Positions 47,116 to 59,619 of a stretch of 64,000 bases of DNA are shown here, in pieces. Both the position numbers and the translations under genes were made by a program. Source of the stretch: Fusarium oxysporum f. sp. lycopersici 4287 (taxonomy: Eukaryota > Ascomycota > Sordariomycetes > Hypocreales > Nectriaceae); NCBI RefSeq assembly GCF_000149955.1, contig NC_030998.1, forward strand, positions 1,004,699-1,068,698, in the 5' to 3' direction. The notes under the pieces were generated by a model. The model ran no database searches. It was given only the letters and a program-made list of their open reading frames with translations, and was not told the DNA's origin. Position 1 is the stretch's first letter, and the number at the start of each line of letters is the position of its first letter.

Positions 47116-50100
47116 TGTGACGTTTTATTTTTAGTGATGAGTAACGATTGTTTTGTGGCGCCTAGCGCGGCGAGCGAATGACGAAAAAGAGAAAACGGAA
47201 AAAGAATTCGTTATGTTGAAGATGAAACCATCTGGAGAAGAATCCAAAATGGCGATGGACGTTGGTGGAGTTTTGTTCAAGAGAGCGAGAGACAGAAGTT
47301 TGGAATACAAAAACAAGAAAAACTGAGACGATAAACAATGGAAAGTTCAAGACAAGCGTAAGGAGGGACTTGACTTGCGTTTTGCGTTTGCGCGAGAGGG
47401 AGACAGACAGACGATCACTTTGAAACGATTGAAAGATCTACTGTGAGGAGTATATGAGGTAACAGTACGCGTAAGTCTTCTGGAGTCTACAGGCCTGCAA
47501 ATGCCCTACGGGTGCCCCTGATCGGCAAAGCAAAAGCTGGCATGACCCTCGTAGGGTTCCACAGTCCACAGAAAGAGAACCATGTCAGAGTGTCACTTTG
47601 GTGGAGAAAACTGTGTGAGAAACTGGATCAGCGTGAGACCGGCGGCAGCAGCGCCAGATAAACAAGTCTCCATGCGGTTACAAAGGTAAATAGTCGGGTG
47701 ATTTAGCACGCTGAATTATCGTCAATAGTCTCGCAACGGCGTGGTGCTGCCCCTTACCTCGTGATACTGACTTTGCTGTTTTAAGGTTGCTTCTTTTAAG
47801 GTTGTGGGGTTCTAGAACCCATCAATAACGCCAAGTCTTCTCTCTCTCAGTAAAGAGGCCAATCGTTCACGCCATTTCTCTCGCGGTGCGACTGCCCCTT
47901 CCAGCTCCAGCGCTGACCCCTGACTCTTTAATCTCTTGGCTAAGAGCGCTAGAAACTGGGGTGGCTGGCCGGGTGAAAATTCTCAACGCGCCGGTTTGCA
48001 ATGTCTATCGCCAATTGAAATGTGATGGAGCACGAATCCTAAAGGAACAGGAAAATTACCTTCCTTTCGCCCCGAAATGCAACGCTCAAGCGACATTTTA
48101 TGCTCTGCTAAACTCAAAAACTCAATCTTTTACCCCTTGGCTTCGATAAAGAGAGGCCAAAAAGCTTGAAGGGATTAAGGTTACAGAGGTGTCTAGCCCC
48201 AAACGAGGCAAGCTGCCGGCCAATGCCTGTCGCTCAACCACGGACAAGTGTCTCAATCAGTTGTTGCGTCATTTGTGAAGGACTGGTTTGGCGTTTGCAC
48301 CGTTCACTGGCCTGAACGTTTCCCCCTGTAATGCCCTCCCTTACAGGGGGTTTCGTCCCCTGGAACTTTGGTTCATGATCTGAGTCTTGGTAAAGATAAC
48401 AACCACGCGAGGTGGGTTTATTTATATTACATCCTGCGGGATTCCGGTGATGTATATATAATCACCGCTTCATATTGACGAAATGCGTGATTCTCATGTC
48501 AGCGACTTCGAATGTTATAACTCATCTTGGACGTGAGATTCTGAAACCAGAGGCCCCCACTGATTTTTGGTGTGGCGGTAGTTTTTCCGCCGATCGTGCG
48601 ACAATCAGGTTTTTTTGTCTCGCGGCAAATAAACAAGACAAGGACAAGGAAATTCCGTAATTAGATGGAGAATAGCAAAATGAAGAGTTGCGAAAACTCA
48701 ATCTCCTCGACGCTAGCGAAGCTGGTGGAGTTGAAGCTTAGAAAAGATGGAGCTCGGAATCCGATTGACGACTCGGTCTAATGGATATGAATGAACAGTT
48801 TTGACTTGGCGGTGCGCTACGCAAAGCTTGGCGATAGAGTTCCTTTGACGACGATTTGAAGCAACAGTTTAACCTTATGTTTGTTGATGTGCAACTACCG
48901 CGATTAGTGGCACTGAATCTGATAATTCCGATGCTGCACACCAACTTGCATTGATTGCCGGCAGGGCTCGACTTGGTGAAGCAATTAGCCTGTTCTTTTG
49001 ACCAGGATGGGGTTCTGTGAGAACATCGTCATTTTGGCTGCGGGCCTCCATCCTCGGCTACACTGAAGAAATCTTGAATGCATCCGTCGATAAGCATTGG
49101 TAGATTGGCATCGGCGATGGGACATAACTCGATTGTGTCCAGCTGTTATGTTTGTTGACCACTCAGTTGCCTGCTATGTATGAAACCAGGCTGACGTGAT
49201 CTGTTTGTGTTTGTGTTTGGTTTTTGCAGCCTTGTGTTAAACTGCCAACGGCAAGTTGACTGACTCAGTGAGTTATGCTCGGTCGGCCAACACCCTCAAA
49301 TGCCCAAGAACGGTCAATCAACAGACCGCACCAATAGCGACCGTGCGATGAAGAGTTCGTTAGCGATTTGGCTACATTTTCTGTCACAGTGACACTTTGT
49401 TCATAGTCTCACATCCTGTGTCGTTGTCCTTTCAGCTGTAGGGTAGCTTGATGGACTGGAGGTTCAGCTGAACGCGTCACCTTCATCCACTGGGTAGATT
49501 GGAATGACGCATGTGCTCTATCACTTTTCTGGGTTCTGTGGCTTATTCAAGTTGAATTATCTCAGTTGCCCGTCGGAAACAAAGTTGATATTTCCAGCAT
49601 TGGTCGATTTCGGGCTGTTCTCTCGCATCAACTGAGTATATCTCACGTGATTTAGCACATGACGTCCAGACAATCTTATCAGAATCTAATCAGTGATAAC
49701 CAATCTAATCTTGGGTCTCTTATCTTATCTGGCAACTAAGACATCGTTCACAACAGTGACAACACCATATCTGTTTATAGATATTTATGTAGTTATCAGT
49801 TGACATCTAGAGACTACACTATCTCCGCGAACGAGTGAAATAAAGTTTCTAGTTGATATGTCATGCTTGACATGTTTACATGAAATCAGCCTGAGATCAT
49901 GAGTCAGGTTGTCTACACTTTTTAATCGACTCTAATCACAGAAATAAGCCAACGACCTCGCGCTGTAGGTAAGGATGGTCTGATGCAACATAAAGATAAA
50001 TTTGAGTTTTGAGACAGCTTTTGGAGCCAGATTCTGGTATAGCAGAACAGGATGGCGTTATTGCCTTACCAAGACGAAAACCTTTATCTGTTATCTTGTA

Positions 50101-51847
50101 ATTGTTCAATCGTCATAAGTAAGAGTATGCTGATGGGAAGCAATCTAAGTTCAATATCAGCATGGTGTTAAGATCATATCAGCATTGAATATGAGATTGG
50201 TGTGATGACAGCATGTATTGCCTACCGAGTTGACTGACCTTGAAGCTGCAACGGCCGCATCAGCTTCTACATGAGGGAGAACTCACTTCAAATCACAAGG
50301 AACAATACTCGAAGCCTGTAAGATAAACTTTCAGCCTGCAGCTGTATTCTGTTTTGCTTCAAATGGCGCTATATTTCCTAGAATCCTGCCATCAGCTCTT
50401 CGGCTTAGTAAATAACCAACAGCTGGAGATGCAGGCCGATCCTTCGACTCACATGCAAGTTCATCATGATTTACGGAAACTCACCGAAGTGGCTGGTTGC
50501 CGGTCGACGTAATTACTTTCGTCTTACGGATGATCAATCCTCTCGACTTTTAGATTGATTGTGCATCATGTGAGTTGACTGGGCTTGCTGGCTTAGCAAA
50601 GAGAGAATCCGTCTGCATCATTCTTTCTATACTTCGTGCCTTATAAATCGCATTGACTGTTACCAGCCTTTTCAACAAACCGTTTGTAGAGTTCAAAATC
50701 AGAAACTCGAGATAAAAGTCTGACATTGAAGATTACAGGCTGATATGAAAGACACGAGTCGTGACGTCCCAAATACGGAAGGCAGATGTTATGTGCCACA
50801 GGATGCAACGGAAGATCTCCATCTTGCATAAAAGAGAATCACTATGGGTACCACCACAATTCTTAATTTAGACCTGGATGTTCAACTCCACATGGACACA
50901 TAGGGTTCTGCAAAGCCGAAACAGACTTTCAACGAGGTCAACGACTTCTGACTGCTAATAGTCCAGAAGTTGATATCACTTCCCTCGGTATTCTAAATCT
51001 TCAAAGGAACAGAGCCAACTCACCTCTACGACTTCCCCTCACATAATATCAGAGAGTGCCCAGTGTCAGCTGAGAGATGCAGATAGAGTCTGGGTTAGTC
51101 ACCGGTAGTCCCTGCATAATAAGCATAAGTCAACCATCAAGTTATAAGCAATGCGGTATAGAACCCGTCTTCTCTCACGCATGAACAAGAAGCACACCAT
51201 CGGGATGCAACACCACATTCAACTTAATCAATTGCTTAATTTCGCGGGCAATTGCTTCATCGGGCCCAAGTTCCCATGGCTGCAGAAGTTGGTTGAGCAA
51301 CATCGCCGCTGAACCCTTGCTCCAGCGAATCCTTCAGCCAATGTAACCAACCCATTTCGTCACATTAGTCGTCATAATCCCTCAATTCAGATTTCGTCAC
51401 AGCCCTAATCCGCACACATGCAACTCCATCGCATGTTTTTCACCGTGACAGCCGCGGCCAAAGATGCCGCAATCCTTGCAACGCTGATATTTCTCCCCAC
51501 ATAATATCGTAGATTGCCAAGTTAAGATCAGCCACTTAGACAAAAAGCCCGCGAACTACCAAGAGATTACCCCATGGGGATATGGGCTCATGGACGTTGG
51601 TCGTCGACAACACGGGGCTGAGTTCCTCTTTGAGGATAGATGCGGGGATACAGGTTGGGATTACACGAGGCCACCATCGCAGCCTTCCGAAAGGCACAGC
51701 AGAGAAAAACCAAACTTGCATGTGAAGTGTCGGTATGGACAGTACTTAAAGACGGGGTAGCTCTTGAGACACGAAGAGTTTCTCCTTGGCAGATCTTGCA
51801 GTCCAATTGACCAATCGATTACTCGTTGTATCAAGCTCTCAGACAAT
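47116..51847. other. 4.7-kb region without a gene
   Basis: Contains the CAS1 promoter (47116-47500), a hairpin with STRE-like arms at 48322-48350, and AT-richer sequence from about 49.6 to 51.7 kb. A plus-strand frame at 47886-48149 (87 codons) has no family feature. I see no transposon protein. The last ~100 bp are the HsbA leader. Confidence 0.45.
48322..48350. repeat. Perfect 10-bp hairpin with CCCCT/AGGGG arms
   Basis: CCCCCTGTAA (48322-48331), a 9-nt loop, then TTACAGGGGG (48341-48350). Each arm contains a CCCCT/AGGGG stress-response-like word, and another CCCCTG follows at about 48357. It lies 1.2 kb upstream of CAS1; role unknown. Confidence 0.55.
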
Positions 51848-52366
51848 ATGCGTCTCAGCCTTCTCCCCCTGATTGCCCTCGCTGGCTCTGCCTTCGCATC
51901 TGGAGATTCTATCTCGACGGCCATTGATAACATCTCCAATGCCACGCTTGCTCTCAACAAGACTGTAGCGACGTGGCCTCAGACCCTTCTCGGTGCTCTG
52001 CCAATTACTACAAAGTCAACACTGCTCCTCACCGAGATCCACAAGGGCTTTGTGATCGCTCGCGAGTCTGAGCCTCTATCTCTCGAGGAAACCCTCCAAG
52101 TCGCAAAGGCTACATCTGAGCTCAGCGCCGACGTCGAGCTCACCATCAACACCATCATTGCCGCCAAACCCAACTTTGACAGACTACAAGTCAGCCCTGT
52201 CATCCTCCTCAACCTGAACCTACAGCGCGCCCTCAGCCAGGACTTTTCGGAAGCAGTCATATCCAAGGTCCCCAAAGACCTCCAAGGAAACGCAAAAGCA
52301 CTGGTACAAGGCATCGACGACAGTTTTGCAAGGGCTATAAGCAAGTACAGCAAACTACGAGGTTAA
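51848..52366 (+). CDS. HsbA-like secreted hydrophobic surface-binding protein
   Basis: Single exon of 172 residues. Signal peptide MRLSLLPLIALAGSAFA, then an all-helical domain (SISTAIDNISNATLALNKTV, FVIARESEPLSLEETLQVAK, DVELTINTIIAAKPNFDRLQ, LQRALSQDFSEAVISKVPKD) with the spacing of HsbA/cell-wall-mannoprotein family domains. HsbA proteins coat hydrophobic surfaces and recruit hydrolases such as cutinases. No Cys in the mature part, as is usual for the family. Possible N-glycosylation at NISNAT and NKT. Confidence 0.85.
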   Translation: MRLSLLPLIALAGSAFASGDSISTAIDNISNATLALNKTVATWPQTLLGALPITTKSTLLLTEIHKGFVIARESEPLSLEETLQVAKATSELSADVELTINTIIAAKPNFDRLQVSPVILLNLNLQRALSQDFSEAVISKVPKDLQGNAKALVQGIDDSFARAISKYSKLRG

Positions 52367-52895
52367 TTGGGAAATGAGGGACGAGTAATGAAATGAGTGA
52401 TAGACGCGCGACGACATAATTACCTTTCTTGGGAGGCCATTTTAGCAGAGATTTTAATTTTACCATGAGTTGTCGAGTAATACCAACCTAGAACGAGAGC
52501 AATTGATCTGTCAGATTTGAGGGAATTTGTTTATACTGGTTGAGGAAGTTGAATATGTCAATGCCGAGGCAGATGTTTGACACGTGAGGATGTTGGTGAG
52601 GAGAAGCCGGTTCGACGTCGACTAAAACCAGGAACCGCTCGGGGACTAACCTATCAGAGCTAGAGATCTGCAGTGATACTACCCAACGAAGAAGACATAA
52701 AACGGTCAACTCATGTTATGCAATTTGAATTGTGAAATTGAGTATTATGAAAGAATTGTTCGTCTTTGTTATCCCTGTAAGCTCTATGTAGGAGTGCGGC
52801 GATCTCGGTCTTGCCGTGAGGTGGATTAATCGGGTAGAATTGTCTAATTGATACTCGCGATCCAATCGGATTCACCGGAGCTCATACTTATTCAG
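52367..52895. other. Intergenic between convergent genes
   Basis: 3' space of HsbA and of the dioxygenase; no gene seen. Confidence 0.5.
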
Positions 52896-53883
52896 TCAAG
52901 CCCAGATGAATCTTTCAATCTCACTGTCCTGTGTTTCCATGTCATTTCCGTCGTCCGACTTCTCATTGCCCTCACGACGTCTCCACTTCTTGCCCATGAC
53001 TTCTTTGAACTCCCCAACATCTGACTGCCCATTCGTGACCTTCTTAGTGAACGGACGAACAACTTTGACATCTTCGAGAGGTCGAAGAGTGGCCTCAACA
53101 TCTGGGGCAACAAAGAGAACGGCGCTGAGTCTTCGAACACCAGGCGTTCTCCTAACTCAATGACGGGTTGCTCGGATGTTGCCTTCACTAAGGATCACAG
53201 CGCACCAACCGGCAAGGACAACCGTTGCATCGCCGGGAACAGGAACCCAAAGGCCAGGCTGCTCGGCGTGTTCAATTTCGAGCCCTGACGTTCCGTCTTG
53301 GAAGATGATGGTGAAGGTTCCATAGTCTGTATGGGCGCCGCATCCGTTATCACTCGTCGGGTCGGCAGTATCCGTGTTGTAGTCGCATAGACGGTAGTTG
53401 AGATTGCCAGTCTTGTGGACTTGACTGAGATCAGCGCCGATGAGCTCATGCATAATTGACATGATTTTGGCGACATAGGTGCTGTTGACGTCTTGAAAGA
53501 AGTCCAGGACCTCGTTGAATCCATCACCGGCCAGTTTCTCGCGCAAGGTCTCCGGAATACGACCATTACGGGCAGGCGAAAGATCCATGGTGAACTTCTG
53601 GTCGGAAGTAGCATTGTTCATCGCAGCTATCTTGAAGATGCCCCGCTTGGGATACGCAGCACTGAGAGATGAGGCATTCTCAGCATTGGCTCGAGGATGA
53701 TCAAATAGACGCCAAATGGCATCAAAGGGTGCTTTGACATGAGGCTCAAAGGAGAAGATGGCGGAACTGGAGCTAAGCGCATGAAATGAGGTGTCTAAGA
53801 GAGGGCCGGCGTTGATGGCAGTGGGGAGTGGGAACAGCCGGTTCAACTCCATAGGAGCTCAGAGAAGCAGCAGTGGTGGCCAT
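52896..53883 (-). pseudogene. Fe(II)/2-oxoglutarate dioxygenase (isopenicillin N synthase-like); nonsense codon and 5' frameshift
   Basis: Most of the protein is readable in one frame: PHVKAPFDAIWRLFDHPRAN, YPKRGIFKIAAMN, NLNYRLCDYN, the iron ligands His/Asp in GCGAHTDYGTFTIIFQDG, GLWVPVPGDATVVLAGW, and the third ligand His in NIRATRH. A TGA at 53157-53159 follows that His directly; the same frame then continues VRRTPGVRRLSAVLFVAPDV to the natural stop at 52896. The Arg/Ser pair (RLS) that binds 2-oxoglutarate is therefore lost. CGA to TGA is a single C-to-T change. At the 5' end ATG 53883 (MATTAASLSSYGVEPAVPTP) runs into the main frame only if one C of a CCCC run near 53827-53832 is removed; total length 988 is one over a multiple of three. 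ATG 53852 is a fallback start already in the main frame. Confidence 0.75.
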
Positions 53884-55632
53884 GATGACAGGGCTTTTGG
53901 GATTTAAAACAATGATATATCGATGCCTTGCTTACGATATGATGAGAGTTGAGGGGGTCTAGAGACTGCATCGTCATCTTCAGAAGTGCGGGGAAGATTG
54001 CGGGGCGGAACCTCGAACATGAGGCTCGGGAACTGATTGGCGTTGGTGATGAGGTTGGTGTTACTCCATCACTTCGAGGGTCTTGACCTTTGGGGTAAAA
54101 GAAATTGTTCTAAGACCTCATGTGCGGATTTACCATACCTAATTACTGACAAATCCACCGACGGAGGCAGACTGTTACAACAGACGCGCAACAGCATCCA
54201 CCAAGATCAGCGACATCATGAGCAAGGACACTGACCACACAGTAGTAGATGCCCAAGGCTGGTCAAAGTTGGGAGCAAACAGCAATCCCAACCGAGGAGG
54301 CAAAATAGCTGTCGCTGCGAGCCAGCAGTTGGTCCCATGACCCCTCATTAGGGCTTCTTTACATCGATTTCTGAGTTCAGTAGCGCAGGAACGTGGCCTT
54401 GGCATTCGATGATCGCTGGGCTGAAAAGGCCCAGAATCAAACTTGGCGATCCGGCCCAAGCCACCAGCTTCATTTCCAGGGCCTCGGGTTCGTCCACGTC
54501 GTGGGGAGCCAACTCAAAGCAGGATGGACTTGTCGGGGATGCCACTAGTTTTCAGCTTATTGAGAGCCTTTTCAGCCCTGTGGACGGTCTCAAATCAACA
54601 TGCCTGAGCATTTTCCAAGATGGTGGTCGTGGTCGAGGTAGAAAGTGTCCAGCAGGGTAAGACAGATCGTCAGGGAGAAACAAGTTTCCAAGCGATGCAC
54701 CATAAAACAAAAGTATGGGGTAATAGTCCCGGATCTACGGTACTATCGATCTCAGCATCTGCTGGTTGATCTCCGTTTTAGAAAGGAGGTTAATGCACTA
54801 CCCCTGTCAGACCGTTTGGTCCAAGGCGATCGAGCCCTTGCGGCTGAATTATAGTTTCAAAGTTGGCGCCATACTTCAGGCACAGGGCGAAGCCACATAA
54901 CGGCATACTACGTTTTGCCGTTTACCCGCAAGAATGTCGTCGGGTGCTCGCGATGCCGGATATTCGTGGCTGCGAGTGTGGTGGTATTGAAGAGACGCTG
55001 TGGCTTGCTTGGTCGTTGCGATGTTGATGAGCAGGACTGAGGGGTTCATTTGGGTGACATTCTCGCACAGATCAATATCGAAATTTGTAGTGGTTGCATA
55101 TGTAGTTATCGAAAGCATTGGCGTTCCTGCTTCTCTTGTGAGAAGCCGCCGCTTTAATCTTTCGCTGCAGTCTCATTGCAGAAGTCCTACCATCCCTGCT
55201 CAAGCTGGAGCACTTAGACTCTTAAATGCAGACAAACATGTCGATGACGATGATTTGATGGTGTTTTCTTCTTTCAAAAGAAGACCAATAGCGACGCCTT
55301 CTCGCCAACGTTAAAGCATTCCCTCCTACAGTAAGCACCTATCAGCGCCTCACACCCTACACCATATCGAGGTGGCTTGACGACTATTCGACGCCATGTT
55401 TGCGTCCTGCTGCCACCTCAACTATAGCTCTTGCCGTTTCAGGTAGAAGCAAGAGAATACTAGCTTGAGTGGCTGCATCTGAGGGCGAGACCTCAGCCTT
55501 GATCCCTTTTCTCGGGACCGATGGCTTGATGGTTTTGATGTTGGGTGTCGGTGGTATATAAGGTCTGTCGATGCCACAGATCTTAGACACATAATCCAGT
55601 TCGCAAACTAAGACAATCGTTTACTACCCATC
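53884..55632. other. Intergenic / possible gene remnant
   Basis: No intact gene. On the minus strand near 54175-54545 two hydrophobic stretches in different frames (LVAWAGSPSLILGLFSPAII and TTVWSVSLLMMSLILVDAVA) suggest an eroded membrane protein. The end of the region is the promoter of the beta-helix gene. Confidence 0.35.
55555..55562 (+). promoter_or_regulatory. TATA box of beta-helix gene
   Basis: TATATAAG lies 78 bp upstream of ATG 55633, with a pyrimidine-rich leader after it. Confidence 0.5.
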
Positions 55633-56918
55633 ATGAAGTTTAGCCTCACCTTTGCAGGCCTCGTTGGCCTTGCCGCTGCCTCGCCCTTCTCAGAGCACGA
55701 TACCTCTGGTGGAATCATGCGTTAGTACATCATCTGGATCCTCCAACATTGTTACTGACTCTTACAGGCCGAAACGGAAAGTGCAACTGGAAGGATCAGC
55801 ACTGCTGCGCTATCCCCGACAAGTACAAGTACTCTTCTCCATCCGACACAAAGAACTACTACGGATATGGTCGCACTATCTACGTCAAGTCCGGCAAGAA
55901 GATCCAAGACGCCATCAAGAGGGCCTCTCCCGGTGATCGCATCATCGTTGAGGCTGGTGAATACCCTGAGCAACTCGTCATTGATAAGGATGGCATTCAG
56001 CTTGAAGCCCATGGCATCGTCCGCCTCACCAAGCCTAAAAAATACAAGCGCAATGCATGCACTGGTCTTACCCAGGATGAGAAGAAGAATGAGCTCCAGG
56101 CTGGTATCTGCATCACTGGCTACAAGGTCCAGACAACCGAGTACAAGACTGAGCACAAGCGAGTCACCTCTGTCAAGCGGTTTGTCAAGGGAGTTTCGGT
56201 CACTGGCTTCAGCGTTGAAGGTTTCTCTGGCATCAACATCGCCATCATCGGTGCCAAGAATACTCGCATCACCAAGAACAAACTCACTGATGCTCCTGCT
56301 TATGGTGCTCTCACCCTTGGTTCCGTCAACACTGTCTTCCGTGAGAACGTCGTCACTACCACTGCTGGCGGCTTCATCGGTATCTGCCAGGACAATCTGT
56401 CCGATGTGCATACCGTGAAGAACGACGTCTCTGCGCACCTCATTGGTGTCTGCGTTCAGACCAATGGCGCATTTATTGGGTACAACACTCTTCATGACAA
56501 CTGCATAGGTATCGTCGTCGACCCTGGTGTGAAGGATGCCAAGATTGTGCACAACTACGTTGGGCCAACTCCTCCTGCGTGCGGCAAGACCTCGTATGGC
56601 ATCATTCTCGACAGCGCTGTCGGAACTCTTGTTCGCGACAACACCATCGAGGGACAGCGTGGCACTGGCTCTTCAGGAGTCGGTATTCTCATCTACGATG
56701 ATACTTGTATTGCTACTCCCGAACAGCCCCTTTCTCTTGCTTGCATTACCCTCGGCGGTAAAGCTCCCAAGGCCAATCATAACATTGTCATTCGAAACAC
56801 CCTGAAGAACAACGATAACGATATCCTGAGCTTGGGCAAGGGAGCTGGCAATGTCATCAAGTGCAACACTTGCGAGAACCCTGCTAACATCCAGGCTGGA
56901 CAGTGCAAGAAGCCTTAA
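55633..56918 (+). CDS. Secreted right-handed parallel beta-helix (pectin-lyase-fold) protein
   Basis: Exons 55633-55720 and 55768-56918, intron 47 bp, 412 residues. Signal peptide MKFSLTFAGLVGLAAAS, a Cys-rich start (GKCNWKDQHCC), then KSGKKIQDAIKRASPGDRII with VEAGEYPEQLVID, the classic opening of a beta-helix. Repeated turns follow: NIAIIGAKNTRITKNKL, TVFRENVVTTTAGGFIGICQ, NGAFIGYNTLHDNCIGIVVD and HNIVIRNTLKNNDNDILSLG. Such proteins bind or cleave polysaccharides (CASH/NosD-like), but I cannot assign a catalytic family. Codon use is C-rich and the frame is clean, so the gene is intact. Confidence 0.85.
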
Positions 56919-58442
56919 AGGGGTTTGATTTATCTGGTCGTAGGCGGTATGGGTGCCTTGTTGCGATGATTCACGATGAATGTTTGCGATCAAAGCGTGA
57001 AGAAGCGGGTAATGGGTAGTGACTTTTGGACATTGATTGAAACTATTGGCATGTAATTCGGCTGAACATGTATTCTATTCTATTTTCAATAAATGTTACT
57101 TCATGTCTGAGTGGACATATCTTACTGCGTGATACTTGAACGTGCTTTCTGTTCTCTAACTAGAGTACGTCTCGGTCAAGTGGCTCTTTCAAGTTTTCTT
57201 CACAGATCTTGTTCTTGTTATCTCGAACTCGCGAGAGGATTCCGACGCGCGTCAACTATTGCATCATGGCATCAAAATCGAGAAGGTCGCAATCGATCAA
57301 CTCGTGATTCGCCTAGGGCTCGGCATTTTTGTGGTGCCATGATGGGGCTCTCGTCGTATGCCGAGACTTCAGCCCTTGTCGACCTCAACACCAAGAATGA
57401 TTTTCGCATAAGCTTCCGAAATATAGCTTGAACTCGATCATATCGTTATTGCTACGTGTTGAATCGCCGATTTGCCTAAAACGTTCTTGTCATTGAGTCG
57501 ATCCCGACTTGGCGGAAAATACAACGAGGACTGGTTGAGCGATTGCTGAAATCTTGTTTTTGGGACAGCTTCGTTGTTGGACTAATGAGATCTGACAGGT
57601 GGTCAGCCACAGCACCAGCCGCCATCCCCTGGCACCTCGACTGTTTGGGCTTCAAGGTTATTTACAGCTCTAAAGTTTAACTGAATTATGGATATTTTAA
57701 CGTCTTAGAGCTAATGCTTTAGTGCAGCGTAAAGCCTGGGCCAATGACAGAGTTATCTGCCTTTCAACCTGACATCAGTCTACCTGCTCATCAATGAAAC
57801 TCTGTAATCTTTGTCCAGACAGAGCATCACGGAATTGTGCTCCGGTACAACAATGAGCTAACCACTGAATCATCAGCACAAATTAGCAGGTTTCAAAAGC
57901 CTTGGCCAAGCATCGATCGATGCTCATTCCCGTGTTATTAGCCAAAACAACACAGATCGTCAAAATCAAGCCACACTTGTCCCAAGCCAAGACACATCCC
58001 TTGTCCACCTGCCAAGGCTATGATTGGCCGTCCGGCACGAAACTGCCGCCTGCAAGCCCGCTCGGCATGAGTCTGCCGTCCAAGGCTCACTTTTTCCTGG
58101 AAAAAAGGATTTTGAGCAATGACGTCGACTGTGGCTTTACGTAGCGAAATGAGGTTGCATGCTGTGACAGGTGCCTACAGGGCAGCGCTGTTGCTGTGTT
58201 ATTGGTGCTGGTGTGAAGCCGTTGAATGACGTTAGTGACGTCAACAGCATGAATCGCGATGTCGCGTGTCACAGGCCCTCTCCACGGATTTATAGAAGGG
58301 CAAGCAGCCTCAATTGTTTGTGAACGGCAGGACAAGAGCCAGCAAAGTTCTTTCAGTACCTATTAATTTTGGGTGCAGAGCCACTCAATCCGTGGTCGGC
58401 TTTTCCTTCAACACCATTATCTAGCATCACCAAATCGCCAAC
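56919..58442. other. Intergenic, PAP2 promoter
   Basis: No gene supported. Contains the CRE-like palindrome at 58236-58243 and a second TGACGTC near 58119-58125. Confidence 0.5.
58236..58243. promoter_or_regulatory. CRE/ATF-type palindrome TGACGTCA
   Basis: Perfect 8-bp CRE, 200 bp upstream of the PAP2 gene start, with a TGACGT(T) half-site just before it (58228-58232) and TGACGTC about 115 bp further upstream. It matches bZIP (Atf1/CREB-type) sites in fungi; the regulation itself is inferred. Confidence 0.45.
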
Positions 58443-59619
58443 ATGCCCTTCTTCCGTCGAGAAAAGTCCCCTCACCGGGCTTCGCCTGGCACAAAGACTC
58501 GCCATCACCAAAAGGCGGTTCACGACCCTCTCCCCATGTCGCGACGCCCTACTTTCGGACAGTGGCTCAAGGGCACATGGCTTGACATCGTCACCATGGC
58601 CTGTATGGGCGCTATCGGTCTTGGTGTAAGTATTGACTGCTTCAAACTCAATTATCAATCTAACAATATTCTAGGTTTACTTTGCTAAGCCTGCACCCGC
58701 TCGATCATTCCCCGTTACCTTTTCCGATGGCGAGATTGTCTGGCCCGAGTACGGATACCCTCTCCGAGGCGAGATCATTCCCATCTGGGCCGCTGCCTTG
58801 TTGGCTGCTCTTGTTCCCATCTTCGTCTTCCTGGTGATGCAGATCCGTATCCGCTCATTCTGGGATGTCAACAACGCTGTCATCGGTCTTCTCTACTCCC
58901 TCATCACCGCCGCCGTCTTCCAGGTCTTTGTCAAGTGGCTCATCGGTGGATTCCGACCTCATTTCCTTGAGGTCTGCAAGCCCGACATGGCTCGCGCTCG
59001 CACCATGGGAGGATACAACAACAAGGGATATCTTCAGCTTTACTACACTCCCGATATTTGCACTGGCGACAAGAGCGAGATCAACGATGCTCTTGAGTCC
59101 ATGCCCAGTGGTCACACCACTGCTGCCTTTGCTGGCTTCGTCTACCTCTACCTTTACCTCAACGCCAAGCTCAAGGTCTTCTCCAACTACCATCCTTCCA
59201 TGTGGAAGCTCATCGTCACCTACGCCCCTCTTCTCGGTGCCGTTCTCATCGGTGGAGCTCTCACTATCGACAAGTATCACCACTTCCACGATGTCCTTGC
59301 TGGCGCCATCATTGGAACCATCTTTGCTTTCTCCGCTTACCGAATGACCTACGCCGCTGTCTGGGACTGGCGCTTCAACCACATCCCCCTTAACCGAGGT
59401 GCTCCTTTCAACTACTCCATGGGTGGTGCTGAGCTCGTTGACGCCGTCTTCACTCGCAAGGTTGGCTGGGGATCTCACGGTGGTAGCTCTCTCGGACATG
59501 GACACGGCCACGGCCTGAAGAGTGATGGATCTGAGCACATGCATGGCAACGGATACAACAACGGTTCTATTCCCCGACGACCTGTCGGCACTGGTGCTCG
59601 TGGCGAGGAGATGGTTTAA
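58443..59619 (+). CDS. PAP2-type lipid phosphate phosphatase (Dpp1/Lpp1-like)
   Basis: Exons 58443-58625 and 58675-59619, intron 49 bp, 375 residues. The three PAP2 signature blocks are present: KWLIGGFRP (C1), MPSGHTTAAFAG (C2) and IDKYHHFHDVLAGA (C3; the usual SR is DK, but the catalytic His and the Asp are kept). Six membrane helices can be traced. The enzyme dephosphorylates diacylglycerol pyrophosphate, phosphatidate or lysophosphatidate at a vacuolar/Golgi-type membrane. The hydrophilic C-tail has a His/Gly run (GHGHGHG) and HMHGNGYNNG, an unusual feature of this copy. Confidence 0.92.

Noticed and set aside
47886..48149. 87-codon plus-strand frame in the gene desert
   Set aside because: No homologous feature, no leader or terminator context; considered chance.
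54175..54545. Minus-strand hydrophobic frames
   Set aside because: Two frames would have to be joined without a credible splice site; noted only as a possible remnant.
55752..56552. 266-codon minus-strand frame opposite the beta-helix gene
   Set aside because: Antisense shadow of an intact, codon-biased gene.
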